Of a stretch of 64,000 bases of DNA, positions 32,600 to 43,900 are shown piece by piece. The notes under the pieces were generated by a model. That model had not been told where the DNA came from, made no database searches, and saw nothing but the letters and a program-made list of their open reading frames with translations. Within the stretch, counting starts at the first letter, position 1; each line of letters begins with the position of its first letter. Made by a program: the position numbers and the translations under genes. The stretch is from Lepisosteus oculatus (Eukaryota; Chordata; Actinopteri; Semionotiformes; Lepisosteidae), in the NCBI RefSeq assembly GCF_040954835.1, contig NC_090699.1, positions 16,423,817 through 16,487,816 on the forward strand, written 5' to 3'.

Positions 32600-33350
32600 T
32601 CGGGAGTAGAGGGGAAGTAAAGACATCTTTTGTCCATCAGCTTCCAAATCCCCCCACCCCCGCCCTGTGAAGAGGCCCCAGAAGCCATGTTTTCTCCCAG
32701 ATCCGTAGGATTTCCCCCTTACCCCCGCTCAGGGGTCTTGCAGGGAGCCGAGAGCCCGCTTTGTCCCCCGTCCCTGCAGGCGGAGGCGGCGGCGGCGGCG
32801 GCTCTCGCCGAGTCCGGACTCACGCCGAGACAAACCCTCAGATCGACCAGGTCCGGCTTCGAAAAAGCAAAGCGTAAAGGGCGGCTTCCGTAATTTGTAA
32901 GAATAAACTCCCTTTATCACCTACTAAAGCCTCCCTTTCCCTTTCCAAAAAAAAAAACTTTGTGGGGGAAAAAAAGTCTTCCCTCCGCGGCCTCCCCACT
33001 TCTGCAAACCCCTCGATCCCCGGACTAAAGTCGGATCCTCCTCCCTGGAAAACTCACCTCCGCGGCGGCAGGTCTCCCTGTGCCCCTTCCGGTGGAATCA
33101 CAACCCGGTTGTTTTGGCTAATTGCGTACAAGGGGAAATAAACCGCTGTGGACGCGCGTTGGGGAGGCACTGCTGGCCAGATGCAGGCAGACTGAGACCG
33201 GCGAGTCCGTGCAGCCCTGCCGCCGTCGCGCTGCGTGTGTCTGCGGCGCCCGACCCGGCCCAGCCCCGCACCCCGCCTGCTCCCGGAGCCGGAGTGACGC
33301 GCCGTGACCCCCAGCCGGAGCCACTTACCACACTTCACCGATAGCTGACG
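32600..33350 (-). promoter_or_regulatory. CpG-rich block with minus-strand splice donors, candidate promoter
   Basis: GC-rich sequence with many CpGs, including a GGC run near 32,780. Two minus-strand donors are visible: CGCGGAG|gtgagtt ending at 33,058 and AAGTGTG|gtaagtg at about 33,328. They would suit 5' untranslated exons of a leftward gene; prdm9 is the next one. A minus-strand frame from 32,688 (MASGASSQGGGGGIWKLMDK) has a good start context but is not recognised. Confidence 0.5.
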
Positions 33351-35219
33351 CCTCTGGCAGAGGCGATTTACATTTCCAGCCAGCGCCTTTTTTTTCTACC
33401 AAAAACGTGCAAAATACGCTCTGGTCTAAGCAAAGTAAAACTGTGTTGCAATTGGATTTAATACAACGATTACCGGTCAGTAATAAGAAGTACACTCAAT
33501 GACAGAGGACCCTAACTCCTGACCTAGGGACCAGCACGCCTGGTACCAACAGTTTTTTTTAATTGGTACCCAGTTTAAGGCCGTGGAGCTGCGCCAAACT
33601 AGTCAGGCTGAGCCGTAATTGGAACGACTTACCGTTTGTCCCAGGTGAGGAGCTGTTCATATCTCAGTTTCATACCCGGGACAGAAGCGAATGCCTGATC
33701 TAGATTTATAAATGTCTAACCTTCTGTAAAAAAAAAAAGCATAAAAGGTCCAGCTGAAAAGCTGATATTTTTATCTTTTTAAATGTGAAAATGACTTTGC
33801 AAGGTTTTTACACGTCACTGCAGGACTCCCCAAATCTTCCCACGCTCCGCACAGGCGACGATGACTTCAGGTGAACAAGAAAACCCGCGCTGCTGCAGTG
33901 TAGTGGTTGAATTAAAGCTTTTATATGCAGAAGAGTAGATTTATGAAACTTATTGCATCACTCGCGCGGATGTTGAGGTTACACAGCGTATCAGGAAAAA
34001 TAAGCAATTATTTTCACTTTTGATATTTCACTCGACTTTCGCCCTCTTAAACATAATAACACTTCACATCAGCACTCGGCTGTGTGCTCCCAACTTGTGT
34101 GCTCTTACCATTTTGGGTGCAGTTTTTGAAGCTAAAAATGCTTATTTTCCGCATGCCCTTCCGTGCTGACACAGCCCTGAGAGCAGGACCCCGGCTCGTC
34201 TTTTCAGAGCACTTAGCGCAAGGAGTTTCAGTAACTCCTTGCAAAATGAGACGGTTAGAATACATTTCCCGTTCAAAAGCTTTTGTGTAGAAATCCATCC
34301 GTTTAATAGTAGAAAGCTGCACGTTCCAGATAAGGGCTGTGACAAACTGACTATCCGGGATGCACAGAGGGCACACCGAGTCAGCAGCCTGTAGGAGGCG
34401 CTATTCTCCCAGGGCTTCAATCCTCACACATAAAAACTCCCCTTTACATTGGACAACCCAGCCAGCACGTGTTTGGAACATGCAGACTCCACACAGAAGG
34501 TTGCTCTGACCACATTCGGACCCAGGACCCAAGAGCAGGAGGAGCGATGACCATGAAGATCTGAGTGATTTAGTAATAGTGATTTTGCTTCACTTGGGAT
34601 ATGTTATTGATGAGAGATACACCCCCCCCACACACACACAGGAATAACTAAACCCTCACACAACCATAGAAGAGGCAGCGTTGGTGTTTGACAAGATACC
34701 CCCAGGGCTCTGTTTGAAAGGAAATAACCCAAAAGTACTGGCAAGTTCATAACTAAATGGCAACCAGGAATTTTATTCTGGACAGTTTAGCATAGGATAA
34801 TGCAGAAGGGGTACTGTCGCCTCGTCAGAACCCATATGAGCCCGTGCCAATGTATTCTGATCTCTTCAGAGTTACACAACCACTCAATCCCTCTGGAGGA
34901 AAAGAGGACAGTCCCGAGCGTAACGAAGCAGGTAATTCTATTTTGGGTTAAACAGTTTCCTGAGGCGCTGAGCTTCTGGCCTAAGCACATACCAAGCAGT
35001 ATTGCCAGCAGATTCACCATGTTAAAGGACAGAAAGAAAACTCCTCTCCTCTCACTTTCTAACCCTCCATCACACTCACACACACTTACACCAGGGCCAG
35101 TTTCACAGGAGCCAATTCACCTATCAGCACAGGAACAAGTAGAGGTTTATCCCATGCTGTAAAGAAATGAAACACAGCAGTTATGCTGTGGGTTTTGTTT
35201 TTATGTCTTATCCAAAGGG
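33351..35219. other. Intergenic, no gene recognised
   Basis: AT-rich; a SINE scrap near 34,440-34,510 (catgcagactccacacag) and a 'aggaacaagtagaggtttat' scrap near 35,130. Confidence 0.3.
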
Positions 35220-35465
35220 CAGCACATTTTTACAGTATATTGTCCCCATCACTATACTGGGGCATTAGGACCCACACAGACTGCAGGGTGAGCACCCCCT
35301 ACTGGTCCCCCTAACACCTCTTCCAGCAGGAACTTTTGTTTTTCCCAGGAGGTCTCCCCTCCAGGTACTGACCAGGCTTATACCTGCTGAGCTTCAGGGG
35401 GCTTCCAGCTGTGAGCTGTGAGCTGCAGAGTGAGACAGCTGCTGCTGGCTAGATGGCTCTGGCTG
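35220..35465 (-). repeat. 5S-SINE head, reverse copy
   Basis: Plus-strand marks 'ggggcattaggacccacaca' and 'ggtactgaccaggcttatac'; the tail half is missing. Confidence 0.75.
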
Positions 35466-35804
35466 AAGTAGTGCCTTCTCACTGTTGCTGGTGCAGCTGC
35501 TTCTCAGAACCAGCAGGAGAGCTACGGATGAGTCCAGCTGGTTCTCTTAGTTGCTGATTCAACCAAGTTGCAGGGGGGTTTATCCAGAAGGATCTTGGGG
35601 AAAGTATCAGTTTCAACAATGGTGTCTAATCCCTTGTGTTCTGAAATCTAAGCATTACTCTAGGCACTGAATTCTCCATTCAGAACTTCTCAGAGCCATG
35701 AGAAGCACATTCGCTGCAATATTTTGAAATGCACAAAGAAACTTAAGAGATTTTTTTTCAACAAAATGTATGCTTTCCATTTTTTTGGCAAAAGTAGTTT
35801 ATTT

Positions 35805-36155
35805 AACAGGGCAGCATGGTGGCATAGTGGTTAGCGTTGCTACCTTGTAGCGCTGGGTTAATTCCTGGGGTGCTGTCTGTGTGGAGTCTGTATGTTCTCC
35901 ATGTGTTTGCATGGGTCACCTCAGGTTTCCTCCCGCAGTCAAAAGACATGGAGGCTGTGGCCAGGGCTCTAGGAGAGCCTTGAATCTCAACAAATCCTGT
36001 TGTGTGTTATTGTAGCTCACTGATGTCAACTGCCCGGTCCTGGAGTCCTGGCCAGGGTGTATCTCACCTTGTGCCTGTTGCTTGCTGGGATAGACTTTAG
36101 CTTCTCTGCAACCCTGAATTGGTAGAAGGGGCGAGAAAAATGGATGGATGTTTTC
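35805..36155 (+). repeat. tRNA-headed SINE, near full length
   Basis: Head 'gtggcatagtggttagcgtt' with B box 'gggttaattcc', body, and 3' end 'aaaaatggatggatg'. Confidence 0.85.
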
Positions 36156-36639
36156 CATGAAATGGTTAAATGCTTATGGGCTCAAATGCTTATGGGAGTT
36201 TGAAAATAAATGACACCTCTAAAAGATGGTACTTAAACGTCTTTGTTTCTGTTGGCCAAACCGTTGTATTACATCCCAAGAGCCAGCTCAGTTGCGCATA
36301 AACACAAGACTATGACAATAAAATCGATACTAGAGGTACAAAGCTGGTTTTCTGTGCTCTTCTGGGAGGTCTTCAATAATGTTACACATATGACGCAGGG
36401 AATAGCGAACGATTTCAATCAATCAGTCAAGGTTTATTTATCAATGCACGAACAGAACAGCATACAGCGGTGTTGTCGGCAATGAAATGTTTTATCCGCG
36501 AGCTTGTTAAGAGGGATAGAAGACTAGAAGGACAGGAATTTACAGGGATTAGATTAAAGAAAAGAAAAAAAAAGGATACAATAAATTACACAATTGCAAT
36601 TTACAACACAATTTACAGATTTCTACAGTTTTGGCACAG

Positions 36640-36770
36640 GACCTCATAGAAATCTGAGGAGATGGCTTTTTACATAAAGGGTGGTGGGCGTGCGGAATAA
36701 ACTGCCCAACTGTGTTGAGCTGATATCCCACAGCTGGATGAGACCCTCCGGTCAGGACAGAAGACACTAC
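36640..36770 (+). mobile_element. LINE 3'-end fragment
   Basis: Plus-strand reading RVVGVRNKLPN, the end of a CR1/L2-type pol frame. Confidence 0.55.
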
Positions 36771-36914
36771 ACAATGCAAGCCAAGATTGGAAATGGAAGC
36801 AAAACAGAAAAACAATTTACACCATAAATGGAATGTCTGATGGATAAAATGAGCAATCTCAAAATTCACTACAAAATCAATTGGCGCTACAAGAATAATA
36901 ACATAAACTAGCAG

Positions 36915-37600
36915 CAGCCATATCACCCTGCATCTCACAACTGGTAACCCACTGAAGTTAAGCAGGTGTGAGCCTGGTCAGTACCTGGGTGGGAGATCTC
37001 CTGGGAAAAACTACAGTTGCTGCTGGAAGAGGTGTTAGTGGGGCCAGCAGGGGGCGCTCAACCTGTGGTCCATGTGGGTCCTAATGCCCCAGTATAGTGA
37101 CGGGGACACTGTACTGTAAAAAGATGCTGTCCTTCAGATGAGATGTAAAACAGAGGTCCTGACTCTCTGTGGTCATTAAAAATCCCAGGGCGTTTCTCGA
37201 AAAGAGTAGGGGTGTAACCCCGGCATCCTGGCTAAATTTCCCATTGGCCCTTACCAATCATGGCCTCCTAATAATCCCCATCTATGAACTGGCTTCATTA
37301 CTCTCTGCTCTCCTCTCCACTAATAGCTGATGTGTGGTGAGTGTTCTGGCGCACTATGGCTGCTGTTGCATCACCCACAGTAACAGTTTAATTAATTACA
37401 TAGCACTTTTCTGGACAGTCCACTCAAAGCGCTTTACAGGTATTTACAGGGGATCCCCTCCACCCCCACCAGTGTGCAGCCCCACCTGGATGATGCGACG
37501 GCAGCCATAGCGCGCCAGAACGCTCCCCACACACCGGGTATCAGTGGGGAGGAGAGCAGAGTAATGAAGCCGATATGGGCTGCAGCTACTCTGGAGTGAA
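36915..37600. repeat. Two 5S-SINE copies in inverted arrangement
   Basis: A plus-strand copy (36,915-37,378) with a clear 5S-like head (gccatatcaccctgc, aagttaagcaggtgtgagcc, cagtacctgggtgggag) meets a minus-strand tail half (37,388-37,600; agcacttttctggacagtcc, ttgtgcagccc-type block). The first loses its tail where the second begins. Confidence 0.85.
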
Positions 37601-38104
37601 TACTACTACCCAAGAAGTTCGTATAATGTTAAATGTCATTCTCATGTTGGCAAAATTTTACCAAATGTGTAGAGTAAAAAAAAAAACCTTCCAGGTGCTT
37701 TAAATAAATTTCTAACTCATTTAAGCTTTACTCAAATTCACTAAAAATATTTAAAAATATACTTGGTGAGTTGGTTAACAAACATATTTGATGTAACCTT
37801 TGTTCTATCATGCTGTGACATCTGTATGTGTATACCCTTGTTTGGTGTATTTTCCTTTTTTGTACATAAAAGATATAAAAAATAAAACATTAAAAAATAA
37901 TACAATGACCTGCATGTTGCCGTATGGGCTCGTATATAGGCGCACAATGGTTTCGACTCTATTTTCCCACTTTGCTTCAAATTTCACGCTCCTTTCTTTC
38001 CCACGTAAAACTTCAATACGAGCAGTGCACCAAAAATTAACTATTTTTAAGCAGGTTGCTTTACAAAGAATATTTCTTATGATAGTTCAGGTGGGTAGCT
38101 GCGT

Positions 38105-38210
38105 CAGCATGCGTAGGCTGCAAAGGAACAAGTAGATTTATTCCGTGCTGAAAAGAGAAGAAAGAAAACACAATGTTTCGGGCGTGGAGCCTTCTTCAGG
38201 TGTGAAATCA
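38105..38210 (+). repeat. Dispersed repeat end ('ggaacaagtagatttattcc')
   Basis: The block with 'gtttcgggcgtggagccttc' and 'ttcaggtgtg' recurs at about 38,790-38,870 (reverse), 48,075-48,150, 60,690-60,740 and 61,440-61,500. Such ends resemble Penelope-like elements, but no coding part is here, so the family is uncertain. Confidence 0.4.
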
Positions 38211-38904
38211 TATTTCTTAGGATGATTATTATCGGCGTTCTATTCTGTTGTTGTACGGTAACGGATGCCGTGCGGTCCCCTGTCAACAAAGATCCTCGTG
38301 TTTCCTGTCCAGGTTTGTTTTCGGTTCATCTCCACCGCGGGGTTTCAGCAGCTCCGCCTGCTGGTGCGGAGGAGTCACTGCTGCGCTCCGGCCGTTCCCT
38401 AACCGCTTTATACAGCCCAAGCCTGCAGGGGGGCCAACCCGGGATACAATCACAGGGCAGACAGACACGGACTTTCAGTTTTCACAGAAGCCAGTTAACC
38501 TACCGACATGGTCATACTGGTCATGATCATGCTGATCTCTGCGTCCCCTCAGAGGGGTTTCGGAACTCCTATTGCAGAAAGACATCCGAAGCCAAAATGA
38601 CCCTGAAACTAGGATCACACCTTCCCCCTTCTCTCAACGGCAGACTCGTCTCCTTCTAATCCTCTATACTCATTTGCATCCTCCCGTTCCCCAAGAGTGT
38701 CGCTACTCCTTCACTCCTGCTCCCTGCCTCCTCTCAACTACCGTGTCTTTTCTTCTCCCAGGCTTCATTAACTGCCGGTTTCCCTCTCTCCCTCACGCTC
38801 CACAGCCGAAACGTTTCCTTTTTTCTCTTTTCAGCATGGAACAAACCTTTACTTGTTTGAACTTGGATGAAGTTAGCAATAACGGAAGGACATTGGCAAA
38901 TCAG

Positions 38905-39320
38905 CTCGGGAGAGAAACCGTTCTGCTACCGCACCGCGAAGGAGGCTCTGTCGTTTGGCTGCCGTGAAAAAAAATCCAATCAAATTCACATTAGGTAGAG
39001 AGAGCGTGTCGCTGCTCTTAGCTTGGGAGATGTTTCAGCGCATTAGGACACCTGGAAAAACATCTGGTAATCCACACAGCAGAGAGAGACTGTTCTGCTG
39101 TTCCGGTGCGGGAAGAGTTTTCCCGATTTAGGAGCACCGAAACCAAATCGGCTCACCCGCACAAGAGAGACAAGTCTGCGGATGAACGTTTTTTTCAGAA
39201 CCTCAGGACACCTGAAAACACATCACCGCATTCTGCTTCTGCCAGTGAGAGGAGAGTTACAGCATGTTGATTCATCAACAGAAACAATTCGTCAGCAGCT
39301 GATCGACACGAGAGAATGAC
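38905..39320 (+). pseudogene. C2H2 zinc-finger pseudogene remnant
   Basis: Decayed pieces of a finger array are legible: a linker GEKPFCY near 38,910, GHLEKHLVIHTAER near 39,045, CGKSFPDLGAPK near 39,105 and FFRTSGHLKTHHRI near 39,190. They fall in different frames, with at least two frame changes, and lack most second cysteine pairs. It resembles the array at 58.6-59.7 kb and is most simply a dead copy of that family. Confidence 0.7.
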
Positions 39321-39419
39321 CAGAGCCGCAGGGCTGTGGTCCTGAAGTCTAGTGCCATCGCAAGCCTTCTAGCCAAACACGTCTTCCCATTCGGAGTCAC
39401 AGATCCTATCATGGCAAGA

Positions 39420-39540
39420 AACAGGCCCAAGGCAGGGTACACCCTGGATGGGACAACAGTCCTTCACACGGCACACACACACACCAATTTCTCCAGAAAG
39501 CCACAGCTATCTTTGTGGAGTTTGCATGTTCTCTTTCCAG
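39420..39540 (-). repeat. tRNA-headed SINE fragment
   Basis: Marks 'ggcagggtacaccctggatg' and 'gtggagtttgcatgttctc', interrupted. Confidence 0.55.
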
Positions 39541-39589
39541 CTTCTACAGTTAATAAAGGCATTTATAAAGGCACGCCCAGCCCTGAATC

Positions 39590-39780
39590 CGCAGAGAGCC
39601 AGTACAGAAGGTATATTAAACATCTTTTCAATTTTATTTTTCATGAATTCAAGGATCTCATCCTGCCATGTCCAGAGAGAAGTCAGGGTATCGGCTGCAA
39701 CAACATGGCTGGGCAGCTTGTTCCACACTCCCACCACCCTTTGTGCAAGAGAGGGCCGTCCATTCTTGGTTTTTAGTGCT
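39590..39780 (-). mobile_element. LINE 3'-end fragment
   Basis: The minus strand reads MVGVWNKLPSHVVAADTLTS, a clear end of a CR1/L2-type pol frame. Confidence 0.65.
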
Positions 39781-39914
39781 CTTCCACATATTTTCCCATC
39801 TGTGCCTCTGGTTGGTGATGCTCTGGCCCAGGTTCTTCCAAAGGTGACTTATAATTGGTCAACTGGTATTCCCATACGGACTGGACAGGAGGCTGGGGGA
39901 TGGGGCAGGTGGGG

Positions 39915-40245
39915 TGATTTCAATTCCATTCAATTCAAGCTTTATTGTCCCCCAGGGGAAATTTGTTTCATGGCACGGTCAAACACAACACAATGACAAA
40001 TAAACACCACCAAAAGGGAAGAGAATACAGTAGTGTTACAGGAAAAAAGAAACAAGAGACAAGGTAGTGACTTTGCATTGTTTAAGAGTGTGATTGCAGT
40101 GGGGATGAAATATTTCTGAGTCGGTTGGTTGTACACCTGGGGGCACTGGGGGGAATTCGCGATGGAGGGGGTGAAACACATACACTCCCTGATGCTTTTG
40201 GCTTTCTTAGTCACCCTCTGTTTGTTAAGCATACTGAAGTTGATT
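39915..40245 (+). repeat. Dispersed repeat with LINE-tail-like start
   Basis: Starts 'caagctttattgtcccccag', as in the related copy at 59,885. No coding sequence. Confidence 0.4.
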
Positions 40246-40914
40246 TGAAATCTGGGACTGCTGCTGCGAAGCGAAGCTCAGGCAGGGCTGAGCCCAGAAA
40301 GGGTTAAAGCCCTGCAGGGCCTCAGGACATGGTTGCTTTATGTAAATCCCAAAACAAGCAAAGGCTAGTGTAGCAGTGTGGAGCAAAGACAGAGACCACA
40401 TCGCCCCTGAGCACAGGTAAGACTTTGATCTGTCCCTTCAGTGCTGGGGTACAGGGCTGGTGTGATCTGATCCTCCTCGGTTCAGATCCCAGCCCAGTTT
40501 CGGATCGAGGGTGGAAACACAGCACGATCTGCTCTGCTCACCACCAGAAACATCCGCCCTACAGGAATCTGCATGGGGTTGGACGTGCTGGAAAAGACCA
40601 ACGTGAGCTGTCAGCGATGGGTGGGGGGGTAGCTCAGCTGCTGAGCGTAAGGGGGACTTTGTCAAACGTTTGTGCAATGCTTGTTCAAATGCACCCCTGG
40701 GGTATCAGACTGAAACAGGGGTGTCTCTCTATGACGGGTCTGTCCAGCTCAGAGATGCAGACTGGTGTTTGTATACAGGATTTATCAGAACTGGAACCTA
40801 GAACGTGTTAGATCAGACTCGCTCCCTCTGCGTGGAGCATCGTTAGAGCTGGGCCCCAGTCGGTGCTGTCCTGTAACCTGCTGTCGTGTTACACTCCATG
40901 CAGGGCCGGCAGTA

Positions 40915-40951
40915 ATGGAGCAGAGCAGACTGATCACCCTGGTACTCGCCG
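40915..40951 (+). CDS. Lectin gene 2, signal-peptide exon
   Basis: Twelve codons (MEQSRLITLVLA) and one base, then donor gtgagt. An acceptor-like ccatgcag at about 40,902 suggests an upstream untranslated exon. Confidence 0.8.
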
Positions 40952-43900
40952 GTGAGTAGAATCATCGAGACCCGTTGTATCCCTTCAACCATTTTCTAAC
41001 CATTTCTCCCAATTCAGGGCCGTGGGGGAGCCGGAGCCTATCCCAGCAAGCAACAAGCACGAGGCAGGGTACACCCTGGATGGGACGCCAGTCCATCATG
41101 AGTCCAGCCCATCAAAACAATACAAAGAATCAACACAAACTAAGAATTCAGGACAACAGCGCTGCAGGAGATCAGAGAGTTATTTTACCTCCTGTGAGCG
41201 TGAGATTGCAGAGGAGATAAAAGAGCTCCTGAGTCTGTTAATGATACACCTGGGGACACAGAGGCAATTACATTGTTGAACTGCATTGGCCCCATTGTGA
41301 ATTCTGCTCGCTCTCGGATGTTTAGTAATAAGGCGCTATACATCCACAGATTAACTTCTGTCCTCCTCCGGGTGGCTGCTGTGCTCCGCAGGGCTGTGCG
41401 CAGCGACTCTCGCCCACAACAGGAAGCACTACTACATCAGTCGCCCCCTGCCCTGGGATCAGGCCCGGAGCTACTGCCGGCAGACCCACACTGACCTGGC
41501 CGTGGTGGAGGACGGCAGAGAACTGGGGCAGCTCGTGCGGGAGGCGGGGCCAGGGGCCACCGCGAGGGCCTGGATTGGGCTGCAGCGCGGGGAGATCGAC
41601 TGGCGGTGGGCCAGCAGGGCAGCGGTCAGCTACCACAACTGGAACCATTACCTGTTCTGTGCCACCATGAACCCGCAGGGGACCTGGGAGGACACGGAGT
41701 GCGACAGGAGCTTCCCCTTCATGTGCTACACCGGTAAGAGGCTTCGGCTGAGACCCAGGTCCAGGTTCCCAAAGATGACACTGGAGACCCAGATCCAGGC
41801 TCCTCAAGGTCAAATCTCCATACTTGCATTTCTGAAAGTCTTACACTGATAGGCTGAAGGAACCGAGTCTCTTTAGTCGGAAGGCAGTGTCCCACACTGA
41901 CAGGCTGAAGGAACTAAATCTCTTTAGTCTGAAAGGAGTGTCCTACACCGACAGGCTGAAGGAACTGAGTCTCTTTAGTCTGAAGGCAGTTTCCTACACT
42001 GACGGACTGAAGGAATTGAGTCTCTTTAGTCTGATGGGAGTGTACCACACTGACAGACTGGAGAACCAAGGACTCTCTCCTATCTGAGTCTGTGTGTCTC
42101 TCTCAGACTCCAGCCAGGGCTCCAGGACCTACACCCTGATTGAGCAGAACAAGACCTGGGCAGCCGCTCGAGATCACTGCAGACAGCAGCACACTGACCT
42201 GGTCACCATCAGCAGCCCCAGAGAGAACCAGGCAGTGAGGGAGGCGGCTCTGGGCAGAGTCTTCTGGATCGGGCTGTTCAACGAGCCCTGGGAGTGGTCT
42301 GATGGGGGAAACTCCACAGTCCGACACTGGGTAACATTACAGCCCAACAATCTTCTAAACGATCAGAAATGTGTGGTGTCCACTTCCCTGGGCTGGTACG
42401 ACATGGGGTGCAGCACCAGCTACAACGTCCTGTGCTGTACAGGTCAGTCTCCTGGCTGCTCCACTTGTAAAGCCTATATTGAACTATGTATTTGCCTTTT
42501 CCTGCTAACAGCGTATGCTAGGTTTCAGTGTTGGAAAATGTGGAATTTGATTCAGTTCATTTTGCCTGAGGTAGGGATAGCTGGCTGTAACAGAGCAGGG
42601 ATCATGTGAAACCCCTGCACACGTGCACCTCTTAGTAGCAGAGGTAGAGGTTTCTCCTGGTAGCCTGATCTGGTCAGATGTCAGAAGCTAAGGGCTTGGT
42701 CGGCACTGAAATGAGAGACCTCTAGTCCAGCGTCCCCCTCAATCAGAGGTTCTCCAGCCCCAGTCCAGCATCCCCCTCAATCAGAGGGTCTCCAGCCCCA
42801 GTCCAGTGAGTCTTACAGGTCCCCCTCAATCAGAGGGGCTCCAGCCCCAGTCCAGTGAGTCTTATAGGTCCCCTCAATCAGAGGGGCTCCACCCCCAGTT
42901 TAGTGAGTCTTACAGGTCCCCCCTCAATCAGAGGGTCTCCAGTCCTGATCCTAGAGAGGCCCAGTCCAGTAGATTACCATTAAATCTCCAGTTTCTAACA
43001 TATGAAACAATGAAATAATTCTAAAGTGCTTAATCAGACAGGTAATTTGCTACAGTAGTACCACAGTACTATAGTCATTTAGAGATCATTTACAATCTAA
43101 GTACTCTTCAGATCTCAAATACACAGCCCTTAACTGAACAGACTACTAGGTTGATTCATCAGTACTTACAGGCATTGCCAATCTTTAGAAAGAGTTGATC
43201 TATAACTGGACTTTGGATATCTAGGACCAGGTCGAGAAAACCAGGTGGCTGCTGTAAGTGGTGTTGGGAGTTCAGTAGGGGGCGCTCTTCCCTCTAGACC
43301 AGAATATCCAGAATTTGTTTCCCAGTATGGCGATGAGGGACACTGTGTGGTAGGCAGTGCTCACCCATCAGAGGAGATGTTATGAAAAGGTCCTGACTGT
43401 GCTTGGTCAACGGAGGTCCCATGACTGCTTGCAAAAGTCCCCCTGGCTGAAGCCCAGTCTTGAACAGTCTGTCCTCCCTCAGGTTCCCCATTACTGTTCT
43501 GGGGCCACAGTTTCTCTCTCCTCCCCCCGATCAGCGTGCTGGGAGGAAGCTGTGTGTCACCCAGGTGGGGCTGCACTGGAGCAGGACTCCCTCTGGAATG
43601 AAAGGCACTATATAAACATAAGGAACAACCATTATTAAAGCTTTCATCGATGGTGGCAAAAGCCATGCAAAGATATTGTGTAGGGTTCAAAGCCATGTAG
43701 AGGTGTCAAAGGGTTCAAAGGTCATGTATAGGTGTCAAAGGGCTCAAAGGTCATACGGTATACGGTTATGAAGGGCTCAATGGTGATGCTCATCCAATTG
43801 GCGTGTTATTGATTTCTGTTCCAGCCAACAGCTCAGCTCCCATCACACAGAGGTGCCAGGTGGGGAGCGTGACGAAGACGTGGCCCGAGGGCCAGGCCTT

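Noticed and set aside
40615-40700. tRNA-like 'gtagctcagctgctgagcg' upstream of lectin gene 2
   Set aside because: Only a D-arm-like part and a poor B box (ttgttcaaatg); no clover-leaf.
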